Positions 15,938 to 24,886 of a stretch of 64,000 nucleotides of DNA are shown piece by piece. The stretch is from an uncultured Lachnospiraceae bacterium. Its GTDB lineage: Bacteria; Bacillota; Clostridia; Lachnospirales; Lachnospiraceae. The DNA lies in the NCBI GenBank assembly GCA_910587095.1, contig CAJUMJ010000019.1, positions 62,001 to 126,000 of the forward strand, read 5' to 3'. The notes under the pieces are model-generated. The model made no database searches, was not told the origin of the DNA, and saw nothing but the letters and a program-made list of their open reading frames with translations. Positions within the stretch are counted from its first letter, which is position 1. Each line of letters begins with the position of its first letter. A program made the translations under genes and the position numbers.

Positions 15938-16864
15938 ATGTTTAATTATGCTGGATTTCAGTGGCTGTTTTTGTTCTATTTTTATTGTTTTGGGGGCTGG
16001 TGCTTTGAATCGGCGTTCGTGTCGCTGAAATCGCGTAAATGGGTGAACAGGGGCTTTATGCGTGGCCCATTTCTGCCCCTTTACGGCAGCGGAGCAATTA
16101 TGATGCTGGTTGTGTCAGGACCTTTTGCGGATAATATTCTGCTCACATACGTGGCGGGAGTTGTCGGCGCAACGGCGCTGGAATATGTGACGGGCGTTGT
16201 CATGGTGGCGCTCTTTAAAATGAGGTATTGGGACTATACAAACAGATTTATGAACTTCCAGGGGCATATCTGTCTTCGCTCTTCTCTGGCATGGGGATTT
16301 CTCACCATTCTGATGACGAGGGTGATCCACCGGCCCATAGAGGGACTGATGTATATGATTCCCAATCGCATGCTATATTATTTGACAGTACTGCTGACCG
16401 TCTACATCGTGGCGGATTTTACGCTTTCTTTCAAGGCGGCTCTGGATCTCAAGGATATTCTTGTCAGGATCATGCGGGCGAGGGAGGAGCTGGAGCATAT
16501 ACAAAAACGTCTGGATGTGCTCATTGCGTTTTGCAACGACGAGAAGGAGCAAAAGCGACAGGCCAGGGACGAGCGCAGAGTGCTTTGGATGAACGATTTG
16601 ACTGCGGGGCTCGAGCAGGGCTTCGCAACCTTGAAGGAGGCGCTTCTGAGCAGACCTTCCGCCTACGGGGAGAGCGTCAGGGAGGAGATTGCGGATCTGC
16701 GCGGCAAATTCAGCTTTTACAGAGAATCCGAAAAAGGATACGGCAGACTATTGGACTTTTACAAGAGGGATATGATCAGAAACAATCCGTCGATGCGGTC
16801 TGACGAGTACGAAATTGCCTTTGAAGAGCTCAAGGAGCTGGCGAACGACAAAAAAGGGAGATGA
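15938..16864 (+). CDS. Putative ABC transporter type IV membrane protein (PF06541-like)
   Basis: A 308-residue protein. The first 170 residues hold four or five membrane segments with conserved features FGGWCFES, RGFMRGPFLPLYGSG, EYVTG and WDY, characteristic of the CmpB-like family PF06541. The C-terminal 130 residues are soluble, highly charged and helical, probably a coiled coil. The molecular role is not established despite the family name. It starts 14 bases after the G3E fusion gene, so these may be cotranscribed. It ends seven bases from the convergent PHP gene with no clear terminator between. Confidence 0.78.
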   Translation: MFNYAGFQWLFLFYFYCFGGWCFESAFVSLKSRKWVNRGFMRGPFLPLYGSGAIMMLVVSGPFADNILLTYVAGVVGATALEYVTGVVMVALFKMRYWDYTNRFMNFQGHICLRSSLAWGFLTILMTRVIHRPIEGLMYMIPNRMLYYLTVLLTVYIVADFTLSFKAALDLKDILVRIMRAREELEHIQKRLDVLIAFCNDEKEQKRQARDERRVLWMNDLTAGLEQGFATLKEALLSRPSAYGESVREEIADLRGKFSFYRESEKGYGRLLDFYKRDMIRNNPSMRSDEYEIAFEELKELANDKKGR

Positions 16865-16870
16865 CGTGGT

Positions 16871-17701
16871 TCAGTCGTCTCCCAGTGTAATATAGCGAGG
16901 ATCTCTCGGCTTTCCCGCAAGGATGGAGTCGAGAAGCTGGTTTTGCATCAATTCAAAGTTTCTGGCTTTGAGGCGAAGCAATGCCAGAAATTTATTGTAG
17001 ATCCAAAAGGAGTATACAAGGACGGCGTTGACTTTGCCAAGTTTGGCTTTTGTGGTGTGCATATAGTGGCGGCCGCCGATCATGGTGGGCTTGCCGGAAC
17101 GGATATAATCGATCAGTTCCGTTTCGTTGGAGATATCTTCATGAAGGATTGTGTAGCCAAAGCCTGCACAGTTTTCCTTGTGGGAGTCGCTTCCGCCGAA
17201 ACAGGGCAGGTCGTATTTTTTTGCCAGAGCCATGGCGCGCATGTTGGAATCGGCGTCCTCGCAGGCGTTGTATCCTTCCACAAAATCAAATTTGCGGTAG
17301 AGGTGCTCCGGGTATTTGACCCGCAGCGTGCGGCAGACGCTGAGGAAACGCTCTCCGCAAGGATGGGCAGGGCCCAGGATGCCGCCGTGGAAATGTACGA
17401 TTTCTATGAGAAGAGTCAGGGGCAGTCCCCTGAGTTCCAGAATGGGAACGTTCACGCCGGTAGGCATAATGATGAGTATGTGGCCCGCGTTTATGGTGTC
17501 ATATTCAATACCTTTGAGTACAACAAAATCTTTGGGTTTTTCTTTTAATTTTGTATAGTAGCGGTAGGCTTTGTAGGAGTTATGGTCTGTAATGAGCATT
17601 CCCTGATAGCCTTTCTGTTTTAAAAGAGAGATATTTTCAAGCAGTTCCAATTTCCCGTCGGGAGAGCCCTCTCTTGTATGGCAGTGCATGTCCAGTTTCA
17701 T
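16871..17701 (-). CDS. PHP-domain phosphoesterase
   Basis: A 276-residue protein. MKLDMHCHTREGSPDG is the first PHP metal-binding motif (HxH), LITDHN the second, with LGPAHPCGE and GGSDSHKENCAGFG providing later metal ligands. The family hydrolyses phosphate esters such as histidinol phosphate, nucleoside 3',5'-bisphosphates or oligonucleotides; which applies here is not clear. AAGGGG precedes the ATG on the reverse strand. It is divergent from the spoIIIA operon and convergent with the PF06541-like gene, so it forms a single-gene transcript. The last 70 residues after the PHP core are variable. Confidence 0.87.
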   Translation of the reverse strand: MKLDMHCHTREGSPDGKLELLENISLLKQKGYQGMLITDHNSYKAYRYYTKLKEKPKDFVVLKGIEYDTINAGHILIIMPTGVNVPILELRGLPLTLLIEIVHFHGGILGPAHPCGERFLSVCRTLRVKYPEHLYRKFDFVEGYNACEDADSNMRAMALAKKYDLPCFGGSDSHKENCAGFGYTILHEDISNETELIDYIRSGKPTMIGGRHYMHTTKAKLGKVNAVLVYSFWIYNKFLALLRLKARNFELMQNQLLDSILAGKPRDPRYITLGDD

Positions 17702-17837
17702 ATCCGGTCCCCTTTACCCTTTTTGTGACGATAGCGTGTGCTCATACCGATGAGCGTCAAGTATTATTCTACCCTGTTTTAGGTGGAAATGCCACTGGTT
17801 TTTTCAGGTTACAAAAATTTGAGTCTGATTTTTGGAA

Positions 17838-17865
17838 GCATAACCCGTGTAAAGCTTCATATATT
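17838..17865 (+). promoter_or_regulatory. Candidate sigma-E promoter of the spoIIIA operon
   Basis: CATATATT at 17858-17865 resembles the mother-cell sigma-E -10 (CATACAnT), and GCATAAC at 17838-17844 resembles its -35, with 13 bases between. In Bacillus subtilis the spoIIIA operon is transcribed by sigma-E. The spacing is a base or so short, so this is a candidate only. Confidence 0.45.
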
Positions 17866-17889
17866 GTAATGAGACAAGGAGGGATGGGA

Positions 17890-18837
17890 ATGTGCGAGGA
17901 GGAAATTCTGTGTCTGTTTCCGGAAAAATGCAGGGAAAGATGGAGGGAAGTGGCAGGGCTTAAAGAACGGTTACAGGAGATCAGACTTCGTGCAGGCAGG
18001 CCGTTTATGATACTGGCCGATAACCGGGAATACTTTGTGGACCCGCGGGGGCGGATTGTGGACAGGCAGGTGCAGGCGGGAAGCCCGACTTCTGAGGAGC
18101 TTGAGGAGATTTTAAAGCATTTGTGCGGGTATTCTCTCTATGCTTTTGCGGACGAGATCCGGCAGGGGTTTTTGACGGTACAGGGCGGTCACAGAGTAGG
18201 GCTTGCAGGACAGGTTATTCTGGATGACGGGGGACGGATTAAAAATATGAAATACATCCGTTATTTAAATATCCGCATTTCCCATCAGATCAGGGGAGCG
18301 GCCGACCCGCTGATGCCTTTTCTCTTTGAGAACGGTCATGTGCTGAGTACGCTTCTGATTTCCCCGCCGGGCGTCGGAAAGACGACTCTGCTAAGAGATC
18401 TCATCAGACAGGTTTCGGAGGGGACGGCGTACGGGCCGGGTGTCAATGTGAGTGTGGTGGACGAGCGCTCGGAGATTGCGGGGAGCTATCTCGGGGTTGC
18501 CAGGAATGATTTGGGGATTCGCACGGATGTGCTCGACGGCTGTCCGAAAGCGGAGGGGATGATGAGGCTGATCCGCTCCATGGCGCCGCAGGTACTTGCG
18601 GTGGATGAGCTCGGAAGCATCGAGGATGCGCAGGCACTGCAGACGGCAAACGGCTGCGGATGCAGGCTGCTTGCCACGATCCACGGTGGTTCTCTCGAGG
18701 AAGTGAAAAACAAAGATTACATGCGCTATATAATAAAGGAAGGTCTGTTTGAGAGATATGTCGTGTTGGGGAGAGTGAGAGGGAGATGCCGGATGGAAGA
18801 TATTTATGACGGGGATGGCAAGCCATGTATAAAATAG
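17890..18837 (+). CDS. spoIIIAA: Stage III sporulation protein AA (secretion ATPase-like)
   Basis: A 315-residue protein from the ATG at 17890, placed by AGGAGGG six bases upstream. SPPGVGKTTLLRDL (about residue 157) is Walker A, VSVVDERSEIAG and VLAVDELGS carry Walker B-like acidic ends, and LLATIHGG the sensor. It resembles type II/IV secretion ATPases and powers the feeding-tube channel between mother cell and forespore that keeps the forespore active. First gene of an intact eight-gene operon; it overlaps spoIIIAB by 13 bases. Confidence 0.95.
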   Translation: MCEEEILCLFPEKCRERWREVAGLKERLQEIRLRAGRPFMILADNREYFVDPRGRIVDRQVQAGSPTSEELEEILKHLCGYSLYAFADEIRQGFLTVQGGHRVGLAGQVILDDGGRIKNMKYIRYLNIRISHQIRGAADPLMPFLFENGHVLSTLLISPPGVGKTTLLRDLIRQVSEGTAYGPGVNVSVVDERSEIAGSYLGVARNDLGIRTDVLDGCPKAEGMMRLIRSMAPQVLAVDELGSIEDAQALQTANGCGCRLLATIHGGSLEEVKNKDYMRYIIKEGLFERYVVLGRVRGRCRMEDIYDGDGKPCIK

Positions 18838-19343
18838 CGGGCGTCCTGTTTATCTTGGCCGGCTGCATCGGATGGGGAAGCGGAAAGATAGGGCAGGAAA
18901 AGGAACGTATACGGCATTTGAAAACGTTGACTTATATTTTGGGACAGATGCGGGGCGAAATTTCTTATGGAATGAGTACGCTGCCCGAGATATGTTTGCT
19001 ATTGGCAGAGTTAAATGACGGATGCTATGAGAAGTGCTTCCGAAGGATTTATGAGAGAACACAGTTGGAGCGGACGGCTCCTTTCCCGGAAGTGTGGGCG
19101 GCGGAAATAAAATCCTGTTTAGAGGGCCTTCCACTGAAGGACGATGAGAGAAGGACGATGGAGGAGCTGCCGAAAAGCTTGAATTTCCGCGAGGAAAAGG
19201 GGCAGGCAGGACGCGTCGGGCAGGCGGAGGCATTTCTGGAGGACAGATACAGACAGGCGGAGGAGGCCTGTGAAAACCGGTCAAAAATGATACGCAGCGT
19301 CAGTATTCTTACGGGACTGCTTCTGGCAATCTGGCTGCTGTGA
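18825..19343 (+). CDS. spoIIIAB: Stage III sporulation protein AB
   Basis: A 172-residue protein with hydrophobic segments at both ends (residues 3-18 and 156-171) and a charged helical middle, the layout of SpoIIIAB, a GspF-like component of the SpoIIIA channel. RHLKTLTYILGQMRGEISYG near residue 30 is typical. Start codon lies inside the end of spoIIIAA, showing coupling. Expected to be in the mother-cell membrane facing the forespore. Confidence 0.92.
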   Translation: MYKIAGVLFILAGCIGWGSGKIGQEKERIRHLKTLTYILGQMRGEISYGMSTLPEICLLLAELNDGCYEKCFRRIYERTQLERTAPFPEVWAAEIKSCLEGLPLKDDERRTMEELPKSLNFREEKGQAGRVGQAEAFLEDRYRQAEEACENRSKMIRSVSILTGLLLAIWLL

Positions 19344-19364
19344 TGGGAACAACAGGGAGGAAGG

Positions 19365-19559
19365 ATGAGCGTAAGTCTGATTTTTAAGATTGCGGCGGTC
19401 GGCATTTTGGTCACAATATTAAATCAAGTTTTAAAACATAGCGGAAGAGAGGAGCAAGCGTTTCTGATCAGCCTTGCCGGGTTAATTCTTGTTTTAACCT
19501 GGGTTGTTCCTTACATATATGATTTGTTTGTGATGATGCAGGAATTGTTTGAACTATGA
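19365..19559 (+). CDS. spoIIIAC: Stage III sporulation protein AC
   Basis: A 64-residue protein with two transmembrane helices, of the normal length for SpoIIIAC. The start MSVSLIFKIAAVGILVTILNQVLKHSGREE is highly typical of the family. It forms part of the membrane platform of the SpoIIIA-SpoIIQ channel. It follows spoIIIAB by 21 bases with AGGGAGGAAGG before the ATG. Confidence 0.95.
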   Translation: MSVSLIFKIAAVGILVTILNQVLKHSGREEQAFLISLAGLILVLTWVVPYIYDLFVMMQELFEL

Positions 19560-19628
19560 CAAGAGACTTTTTCATAATTCGGACGCGGGCGCTGTTTCGC
19601 AGGTTCGGCCGGAGGGGGGGGAATACAT

Positions 19629-20015
19629 ATGGATATGGTAAAAGCCGGTATGATAGGCGTGGTGGGAGTGCTGCTTGCGGTGTCTGTAAAAAGCCATAAG
19701 TCGGAATACGGCGTATATGTGGCGCTTGCCGTGTGCTTTGTCATGCTTGAGTATATCATGCGCTATTTTATGCGGATCCTATCGGGGATGGAGCTGTTAA
19801 GAGGGTATTTGAATGAGAACTATACCTATCTGGCGCTTCTTCTGAAAGCGGTGGGAGCTACCTACGCCTGTGAATTCTGCGCGGGAATCTGTAAGGATGC
19901 CGGCTACGGCGGCGTTGCGGGGCAGGTGGAAATGCTCGGAAAGCTTTATATTCTCTCCATGGGAATGCCGGTGCTTTTCTCCCTGATGGAGAGCATACAG
20001 GCGATTGCGGGGTGA
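19629..20015 (+). CDS. spoIIIAD: Stage III sporulation protein AD
   Basis: A 128-residue protein with about three or four transmembrane helices. VKAGMIGVVGVLLAVSVKSHKSEYGVYVALA and YACEFCAGICKDAGYGGVAGQVEMLGK are family blocks. Works with SpoIIIAC and AE in the mother-cell membrane during engulfment. A run of ten guanines interrupted by one A forms its ribosome binding site. The 69-base gap from spoIIIAC is the largest near this end of the operon and holds no separate gene. Confidence 0.94.
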   Translation: MDMVKAGMIGVVGVLLAVSVKSHKSEYGVYVALAVCFVMLEYIMRYFMRILSGMELLRGYLNENYTYLALLLKAVGATYACEFCAGICKDAGYGGVAGQVEMLGKLYILSMGMPVLFSLMESIQAIAG

Positions 20016-20042
20016 GGCGGAAAAGAAAAAAGGAGGAGGCGG

Positions 20043-21107
20043 ATGGGAGTGGAGGAAAGCGCTCGGGTTTTGGAGCGGATGGATGCGGTTTCAGGAGATT
20101 TGGAGAGACTGTTTCCTTCCTTTTCCTTTGACGAAGGTGCCGTGTTTGCGGATATTATGGACGGGCGGCTTTGGGAGGCGCTTAAGAAGATGGGAGGGGG
20201 GATATCCGGGGCGGTTTTGCTGGAATGGGAAGAGTACCGGACGTTATTTTTAACGATACTGGTTTTGGGAGTGGCGGCTGCGCTGTTTTCCAATTTTGCC
20301 GATCTTTTTAAGGATCACCAGGTGTCGGATCTGGCTTTCTATTTTGTCTATCTGCTGATGATAGCGGTGCTTTTAAAATTTTTTGCCGATATGGCCGGTA
20401 TCGTGCGGGAGATTCTGAACAATATGGCGACATTCATTAAACTGTATATCCCGACTTACATATTGGCGGTGGGAAGCGCTTCCGGGGCGGCGTCGGCCTC
20501 GGTCTATTATCAGATTCTTCTCGTTGTGGTATACATGATTGAATGGGGCTTTCTTACGATCCTGCTTCCGCTTGTCTATGTCTATGTCCTGCTGTCGGTG
20601 ATCAACGGCATCTGGATGGAGGAAAAACTTGCCTTGCTTTTGGAGCTTTCACAAAAAGCGATTAAGGGAAGCGTGAAAGCTTCGGTTTGGGTGGTCACCG
20701 GTTTTGGGCTTTTGCAGTCAATGATATCACCTGTTATAGATTCTTTGCAGACTTCGGCGGTAAAAAAGGCGCTCTCGGCAATACCGGGGGTCGGGGGGAT
20801 GACGGAGAGCATGTTTGAGATGGTGGCGGGTTCCGCCGTGCTTGTAAAAAACAGCCTCGGGCTTTTTATGACCCTTGCTCTGATTGTGCTTTGCGCGGTT
20901 CCGGTCTTAAAAATTGCCCTCGTGGTCTGTGTGATTAAGCTGAGTGCGGCGCTGATCGGCATCATAAGCGATAAACGTCTGACGAATTGCGCAAGCCGGG
21001 TGGGAGAGGGCGGTCTGATGCTTTTGCATATGGTGTTGACTGCTCTTGGCATGTTTATGATTCAGGCAGCTATTATCAGTTACTCGGTGGGACAAGGAAT
21101 GCGTTAG
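20043..21107 (+). CDS. spoIIIAE: Stage III sporulation protein AE
   Basis: A 354-residue polytopic membrane protein, somewhat shorter than the roughly 400-residue Bacillus protein because the N-terminal signal-like region is reduced. Six or more hydrophobic segments follow residue 75. The segment KKALSAIPGVGGMTESMFEMVAGSAVLVKNSLG is the strongest family signature. It is the transporter-like component of the SpoIIIA channel. Preceded by AAGGAGGAGG; the stop is 11 bases before spoIIIAF. Confidence 0.93.
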   Translation: MGVEESARVLERMDAVSGDLERLFPSFSFDEGAVFADIMDGRLWEALKKMGGGISGAVLLEWEEYRTLFLTILVLGVAAALFSNFADLFKDHQVSDLAFYFVYLLMIAVLLKFFADMAGIVREILNNMATFIKLYIPTYILAVGSASGAASASVYYQILLVVVYMIEWGFLTILLPLVYVYVLLSVINGIWMEEKLALLLELSQKAIKGSVKASVWVVTGFGLLQSMISPVIDSLQTSAVKKALSAIPGVGGMTESMFEMVAGSAVLVKNSLGLFMTLALIVLCAVPVLKIALVVCVIKLSAALIGIISDKRLTNCASRVGEGGLMLLHMVLTALGMFMIQAAIISYSVGQGMR

Positions 21108-21118
21108 GGGGGACATGG

Positions 21119-21709
21119 ATGCTGCATCATATTGGCAAAATCGGGATTTTTATGATTGCCGCCCAGGCGATGGTGCATTTTGCACCGGGGAAACAGTATG
21201 AGAAATATGTGAAATCGGTGGCGGGTATCATCTTGCTGGTTCTTTTTATGAAACCGTTTTTACAGTTTTTCGGCGCTGTGCCAAAGGAACCGCAGGCGGC
21301 ATGGGAAGAGTTTGAGAAGATGATGGAAATACCGGATTTTACTGCGAAGGAGCCGGTTGAGGGGGTTGATGCCGAGGTGGTAAAGAGAGCGGAAGAAGAG
21401 GTGATGACCTTATTAAACGGCGGTATGGAGGGGGAAGAATATCAGGTGAGCGGCGTGTCGATCCGATTTGGGGAGAACAGGGAATCGCCGCAGGAGTTGG
21501 TTCTGTCCGCGGTGGAGGTCAGGCTGGCAAAAAGGGAGGAGAAAGAGAGGGGAGAGATCGGTATTGAAAAGATTACGGTTGGCGAGGAGCATGCCCTGGT
21601 TTCGTGGGAGGTATTTTCGGCTTACAGGGAACGCTTTGCTGCGTTTTTGGGAATAGAGGAGGAGAGAGTGGAGGTGAAGCAGGATGGGGGACGTAAAGAA
21701 GCTTTTTGA
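21119..21709 (+). CDS. spoIIIAF: Stage III sporulation protein AF
   Basis: A 196-residue protein from ATG 21119, chosen because AGGGGGGAC precedes it and family sequence (LHHIGKIGIFMIAAQAMVHFAPGKQYEKYVK) starts there; the frame is open further upstream into spoIIIAE but that part is not homologous. Two transmembrane helices lie within the first 55 residues, followed by a soluble domain facing the intermembrane space. It overlaps spoIIIAG by 26 bases. Confidence 0.9.
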   Translation: MLHHIGKIGIFMIAAQAMVHFAPGKQYEKYVKSVAGIILLVLFMKPFLQFFGAVPKEPQAAWEEFEKMMEIPDFTAKEPVEGVDAEVVKRAEEEVMTLLNGGMEGEEYQVSGVSIRFGENRESPQELVLSAVEVRLAKREEKERGEIGIEKITVGEEHALVSWEVFSAYRERFAAFLGIEEERVEVKQDGGRKEAF

Positions 21710-22295
21710 GCGGGTGAGCGGAGGAAAAAAGCTGAGGAAGGATCAATGCCTGATATTGGTGCTGGTCGGCATGCTGTTGTGTGTCATTTCTCTGCCTGTC
21801 GAAAAAGAACAAACAAAGTCCGGTTTATTGGACACATCAAAAGCTAATATAGAAAACAAACAAGTGTTCGAAGAAAGGGACGATGATGATTATGTGTCGC
21901 GCTGGGAGGAGAAGCTGGAGGAGAGCCTCCGTTTCGTGGAGGGAGCGGGGAAGGTCCGGGTTCTGATCTATGTGAAAGAGTCGGAGGAAAAGATTCTGGC
22001 AAGCGAGGGCGTGGAGGAGACATCCGACACGGCGGAGACGGATGCGGCGGGAGGAAGCCGCCATGTGTCCGGGGTGAGGACGGATAAAGAGGTGGTGTCC
22101 ACGGTAGACGAGAGGGGGGAAAGTGTGCCTCTTGTGGTCAAGACCCGCGCCCCTTGTGTTGAGGGAGTTGTGGTAATTGCCCAGGGGGCGGACAAGGCGC
22201 AGGTGAGAAAGGACATAATCGGGGCGATACAGGTATTATTTGATGTAGACATGAATAGAATATCAGTAATTAAAATGAAAACAAATAATCAGTGA
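21684..22295 (+). CDS. spoIIIAG: Stage III sporulation protein AG
   Basis: A 203-residue protein with a single transmembrane helix at about residues 22-40 and an extracytoplasmic ring-building domain that forms a large oligomeric ring in the channel. The C-terminal half (VKTRAPCVEGVVVIAQGADKAQVRKDIIGAIQVLFDVD) matches the ring-building motif shared with secretin-like proteins. The start lies inside the end of spoIIIAF with GGAGGTGAAG upstream. Confidence 0.93.
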   Translation: MGDVKKLFERVSGGKKLRKDQCLILVLVGMLLCVISLPVEKEQTKSGLLDTSKANIENKQVFEERDDDDYVSRWEEKLEESLRFVEGAGKVRVLIYVKESEEKILASEGVEETSDTAETDAAGGSRHVSGVRTDKEVVSTVDERGESVPLVVKTRAPCVEGVVVIAQGADKAQVRKDIIGAIQVLFDVDMNRISVIKMKTNNQ

Positions 22296-22308
22296 AGGGG
22301 AGAAGAAA

Positions 22309-23019
22309 TTGAAAAACATGATCAAGAAGAACCAGATGATGATCACGGCGCTTGCCATTATGATTGCGGTGGCGGGATACCTGAATTTTGCGGGAACTAA
22401 AGTGACGGATGAAGATCTGATGAGTGTGAGCGGGGAAGTGGGAGACACCAGTATTACGCAGGCCGATGCGCAGGAGGAGTACGCATCGCTTCTTGATTTG
22501 TCGCAGGAAGATATCGAACAGGCCACAGGAGATATCGAAAGCCTGGACAGCGACGTGACTATGGCGGACAGCGGCAGCGTGGACGAGGAGCTCTCGGAGG
22601 CGCTTGCCAAGGAACAGATGGATGAGGTGCCCGGCGAGGCGGTGTTTACTTCCGCGGAGACAGCCTCGGCTCTTTCCGGCGCGAAGCTCGAGAAGGAACA
22701 GACAAGACTGCAAAATAAGGAAACCCTTTTGGAGATCATAAACAATGCCAATATCAGTGAAACCCAAAAGCAGGAAGCCGTGAGCAGCATGATATCCATG
22801 ACGGATATCGCGGAGAAGGAGACGGCGGCGGAGATCCTGCTGGAGGCAAAGGGCTTTGACGACGCCATTGTCAGCATCGACGGGGACAGTGTGGATGTGG
22901 TGGTGAATACTTCGGAGCTGTCTGAGGCGCAGCGCGCACAGATTGAGGATATTGTGATCCGGAAGACGGGGGTGAGTGCGGACGCCGTTGTGATCAGTAC
23001 GATGAGCGACGAGGATTAA
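22309..23019 (+). CDS. spoIIIAH: Stage III sporulation protein AH
   Basis: A 236-residue protein starting at TTG 22309, favoured because AGGGGAG lies about six bases upstream; ATG 22318 is an alternative. One N-terminal transmembrane helix (residues 9-25) is followed by an acidic linker and a C-terminal YscJ/FliF-like domain (LLEAKGFDDAIVSIDGDSVDVVV). It meets SpoIIQ from the forespore to bridge the two membranes. It ends the operon, and a perfect 0A-box core follows its stop codon. Confidence 0.93.
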   Translation: MKNMIKKNQMMITALAIMIAVAGYLNFAGTKVTDEDLMSVSGEVGDTSITQADAQEEYASLLDLSQEDIEQATGDIESLDSDVTMADSGSVDEELSEALAKEQMDEVPGEAVFTSAETASALSGAKLEKEQTRLQNKETLLEIINNANISETQKQEAVSSMISMTDIAEKETAAEILLEAKGFDDAIVSIDGDSVDVVVNTSELSEAQRAQIEDIVIRKTGVSADAVVISTMSDED

Positions 23020-23254
23020 TTCGACAGTGCATTGCAAAGAATTTTATGATAATATAGTAAAGTATGGGCGATTGTCCGGTACGGCAATGCGTATCAACTG
23101 TATGAAGGAGGCTTCCGGGGGAAAAGATATTCAGTGTACCGGCACGTTCGGTTTCGGACAGAATGTGTCAGAGGCGTGAGCGTGCCGGCACAAAATACTG
23201 CTTTGTCACAGGAAAGCCGGAGGCGGAATCGTTTTTAAAGTGGAGGATAAAGAC
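23020..23254 (+). promoter_or_regulatory. Structured leader and promoter region of prfC
   Basis: A 235-base gap. TTCGACA at 23020-23026 is the reverse of the 0A-box core TGTCGAA. TTGCAA near 23032 and TATAGT near 23053 make a plausible but short-spaced promoter. CCGGCACG (23139-23146) pairs with CGTGCCGG (23181-23188), and GTGCCGGCAC is a palindrome in its own right. A 30-codon frame (23087-23179) spans the hairpin but lacks a ribosome binding site. No known riboswitch class is recognised. Confidence 0.4.
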
Positions 23255-24847
23255 GTGGAAAATTATGCGGACGAGATAAACAAAAGAAGAACTTTTGCGA
23301 TTATTTCGCACCCCGATGCGGGAAAGACGACCCTCACGGAGAAATTTCTGCTCTATGGAGGGGCGATTAATCTGGCGGGCAGCGTGAAGGGAAAGGCGAC
23401 GGCCAGACATGCGGTTTCCGACTGGATGGCGATTGAGAAGGAGAGAGGAATTTCGGTTACTTCCTCCGTACTTCAGTTTTCCTACGGCGGTTTTTGTATC
23501 AATATTCTGGATACGCCGGGACATCAGGATTTCTCGGAGGACACCTACAGAACTCTGATGGCGGCGGATTCGGCGGTGATGGTGATCGACGCCTCCAAAG
23601 GCGTGGAGGCGCAGACGAGGAAACTTTTTAAGGTGTGTGTCATGAGACATATCCCGATTTTCACATTTATCAATAAGATGGACAGGGACGCGAACGACAC
23701 CTTTGAGCTTTTGGATGAAATCGAGAAGGAACTGGGAATTGCCACCTGTCCCATCAACTGGCCCATCGGCTCGGGCAAGAGCTTTAAGGGTGTGTATGAG
23801 AGGGAGAGTAAGTGTGTTATCACCTACTCGGATACGGAGAAGGGGACGAAGGAGGGACATGCGACCAGAATCCCCATGGAGGAGACGGAGGCTCTGACGG
23901 CGCAGATTGGCGAGGACTTTTTGTCCCGGCTGACCGATGAGATAGAGCTTCTCGACGGTGCCAGCGCCGCCTACGATCTGGAGGAAATACAGGCTGGAGA
24001 GTTGACTCCGGTTTTTTTTGGTTCGGCGCTTACCAATTTCGGAGTGGAGATATTTTTGCAGCATTTCCTGAAGATGACGACTACACCGCTGCCGCGCAGA
24101 GCGGATATCGGGCTGATTGATCCGGTAGGACATGATTTTTCGGCTTTTGTATTTAAGATTCAGGCCAATATGAACAAGGCGCACCGTGACAGGATTGCGT
24201 TCATGCGCATTTGCTCGGGCAGATTTGATGTGAACGAGGAAGTGCGGCACGTGCAGGGTGGGCGGGTGCTTCGTCTGTCGCAGCCCCAGCAGATTATGGC
24301 GGATGAGAGAAAAATACTCAGTGAGGCGTACGCCGGAGATATTATCGGCGTTTTCGATCCCGGGATTTTCTCTATAGGTGATACGGTTTGTATGCCGGGA
24401 GAGCAGTTTGCCTACGAAGGTATTCCCACATTTGCGCCGGAGCATTTTGCGAGAGTCAGGCAGGTGGATACCATGAAGCGCAAGCAGTTTGTGAAAGGGA
24501 TCATGCAGATCGCCCAGGAGGGCGCCATCCAGATTTTCCAGGAGTTCAATACCGGCATGGAAGAAATTATAGTCGGCGTGGTCGGCGTCTTGCAGTTCGA
24601 CGTGCTCAAATACCGTCTGGAAAACGAGTATAACGTAGAAATTAAACTGGAAAACCTGCCTTATGAGTATATACGGTGGATTGAGAACAAAGATATCGAT
24701 TTGGACAGGCTGACAGGCACTTCGGATATGAAAAAAATCAAAGATTTAAAGGATAATCCGCTTCTGCTGTTCGTCAATCAATGGAGCATTGGTATGACGC
24801 TTGACCGGAACGAGGGACTGATATTGTCGGAGTTTGGACAAGCGTGA
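23255..24847 (+). CDS. prfC: Peptide chain release factor 3
   Basis: A 530-residue translational GTPase from GTG 23255, chosen because TGGAGG lies eight bases upstream; a GTG at 23240 is also open. SHPDAGKTT (residues 18-26) is the P-loop, DTPGHQDFSEDTYRTL the G3 region with the RF3-specific FSEDTYR, and NKMDRD the G4 motif. RF3 recycles RF1 and RF2 from the ribosome after termination. The C-terminal domains III (VGVVGVLQFDVL) are intact. It is the only gene of its transcript unless coupled to the next exoprotein gene 39 bases later. Confidence 0.96.
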   Translation: MENYADEINKRRTFAIISHPDAGKTTLTEKFLLYGGAINLAGSVKGKATARHAVSDWMAIEKERGISVTSSVLQFSYGGFCINILDTPGHQDFSEDTYRTLMAADSAVMVIDASKGVEAQTRKLFKVCVMRHIPIFTFINKMDRDANDTFELLDEIEKELGIATCPINWPIGSGKSFKGVYERESKCVITYSDTEKGTKEGHATRIPMEETEALTAQIGEDFLSRLTDEIELLDGASAAYDLEEIQAGELTPVFFGSALTNFGVEIFLQHFLKMTTTPLPRRADIGLIDPVGHDFSAFVFKIQANMNKAHRDRIAFMRICSGRFDVNEEVRHVQGGRVLRLSQPQQIMADERKILSEAYAGDIIGVFDPGIFSIGDTVCMPGEQFAYEGIPTFAPEHFARVRQVDTMKRKQFVKGIMQIAQEGAIQIFQEFNTGMEEIIVGVVGVLQFDVLKYRLENEYNVEIKLENLPYEYIRWIENKDIDLDRLTGTSDMKKIKDLKDNPLLLFVNQWSIGMTLDRNEGLILSEFGQA

Positions 24848-24886
24848 TGAGGCAGGGCGGCCTTTGGGGAAGGAGAGTGACTGCGA

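Noticed and set aside
23168..24445. 425-codon antisense frame opposite prfC
   Set aside because: prfC motifs are unambiguous; the antisense frame is basic and featureless.
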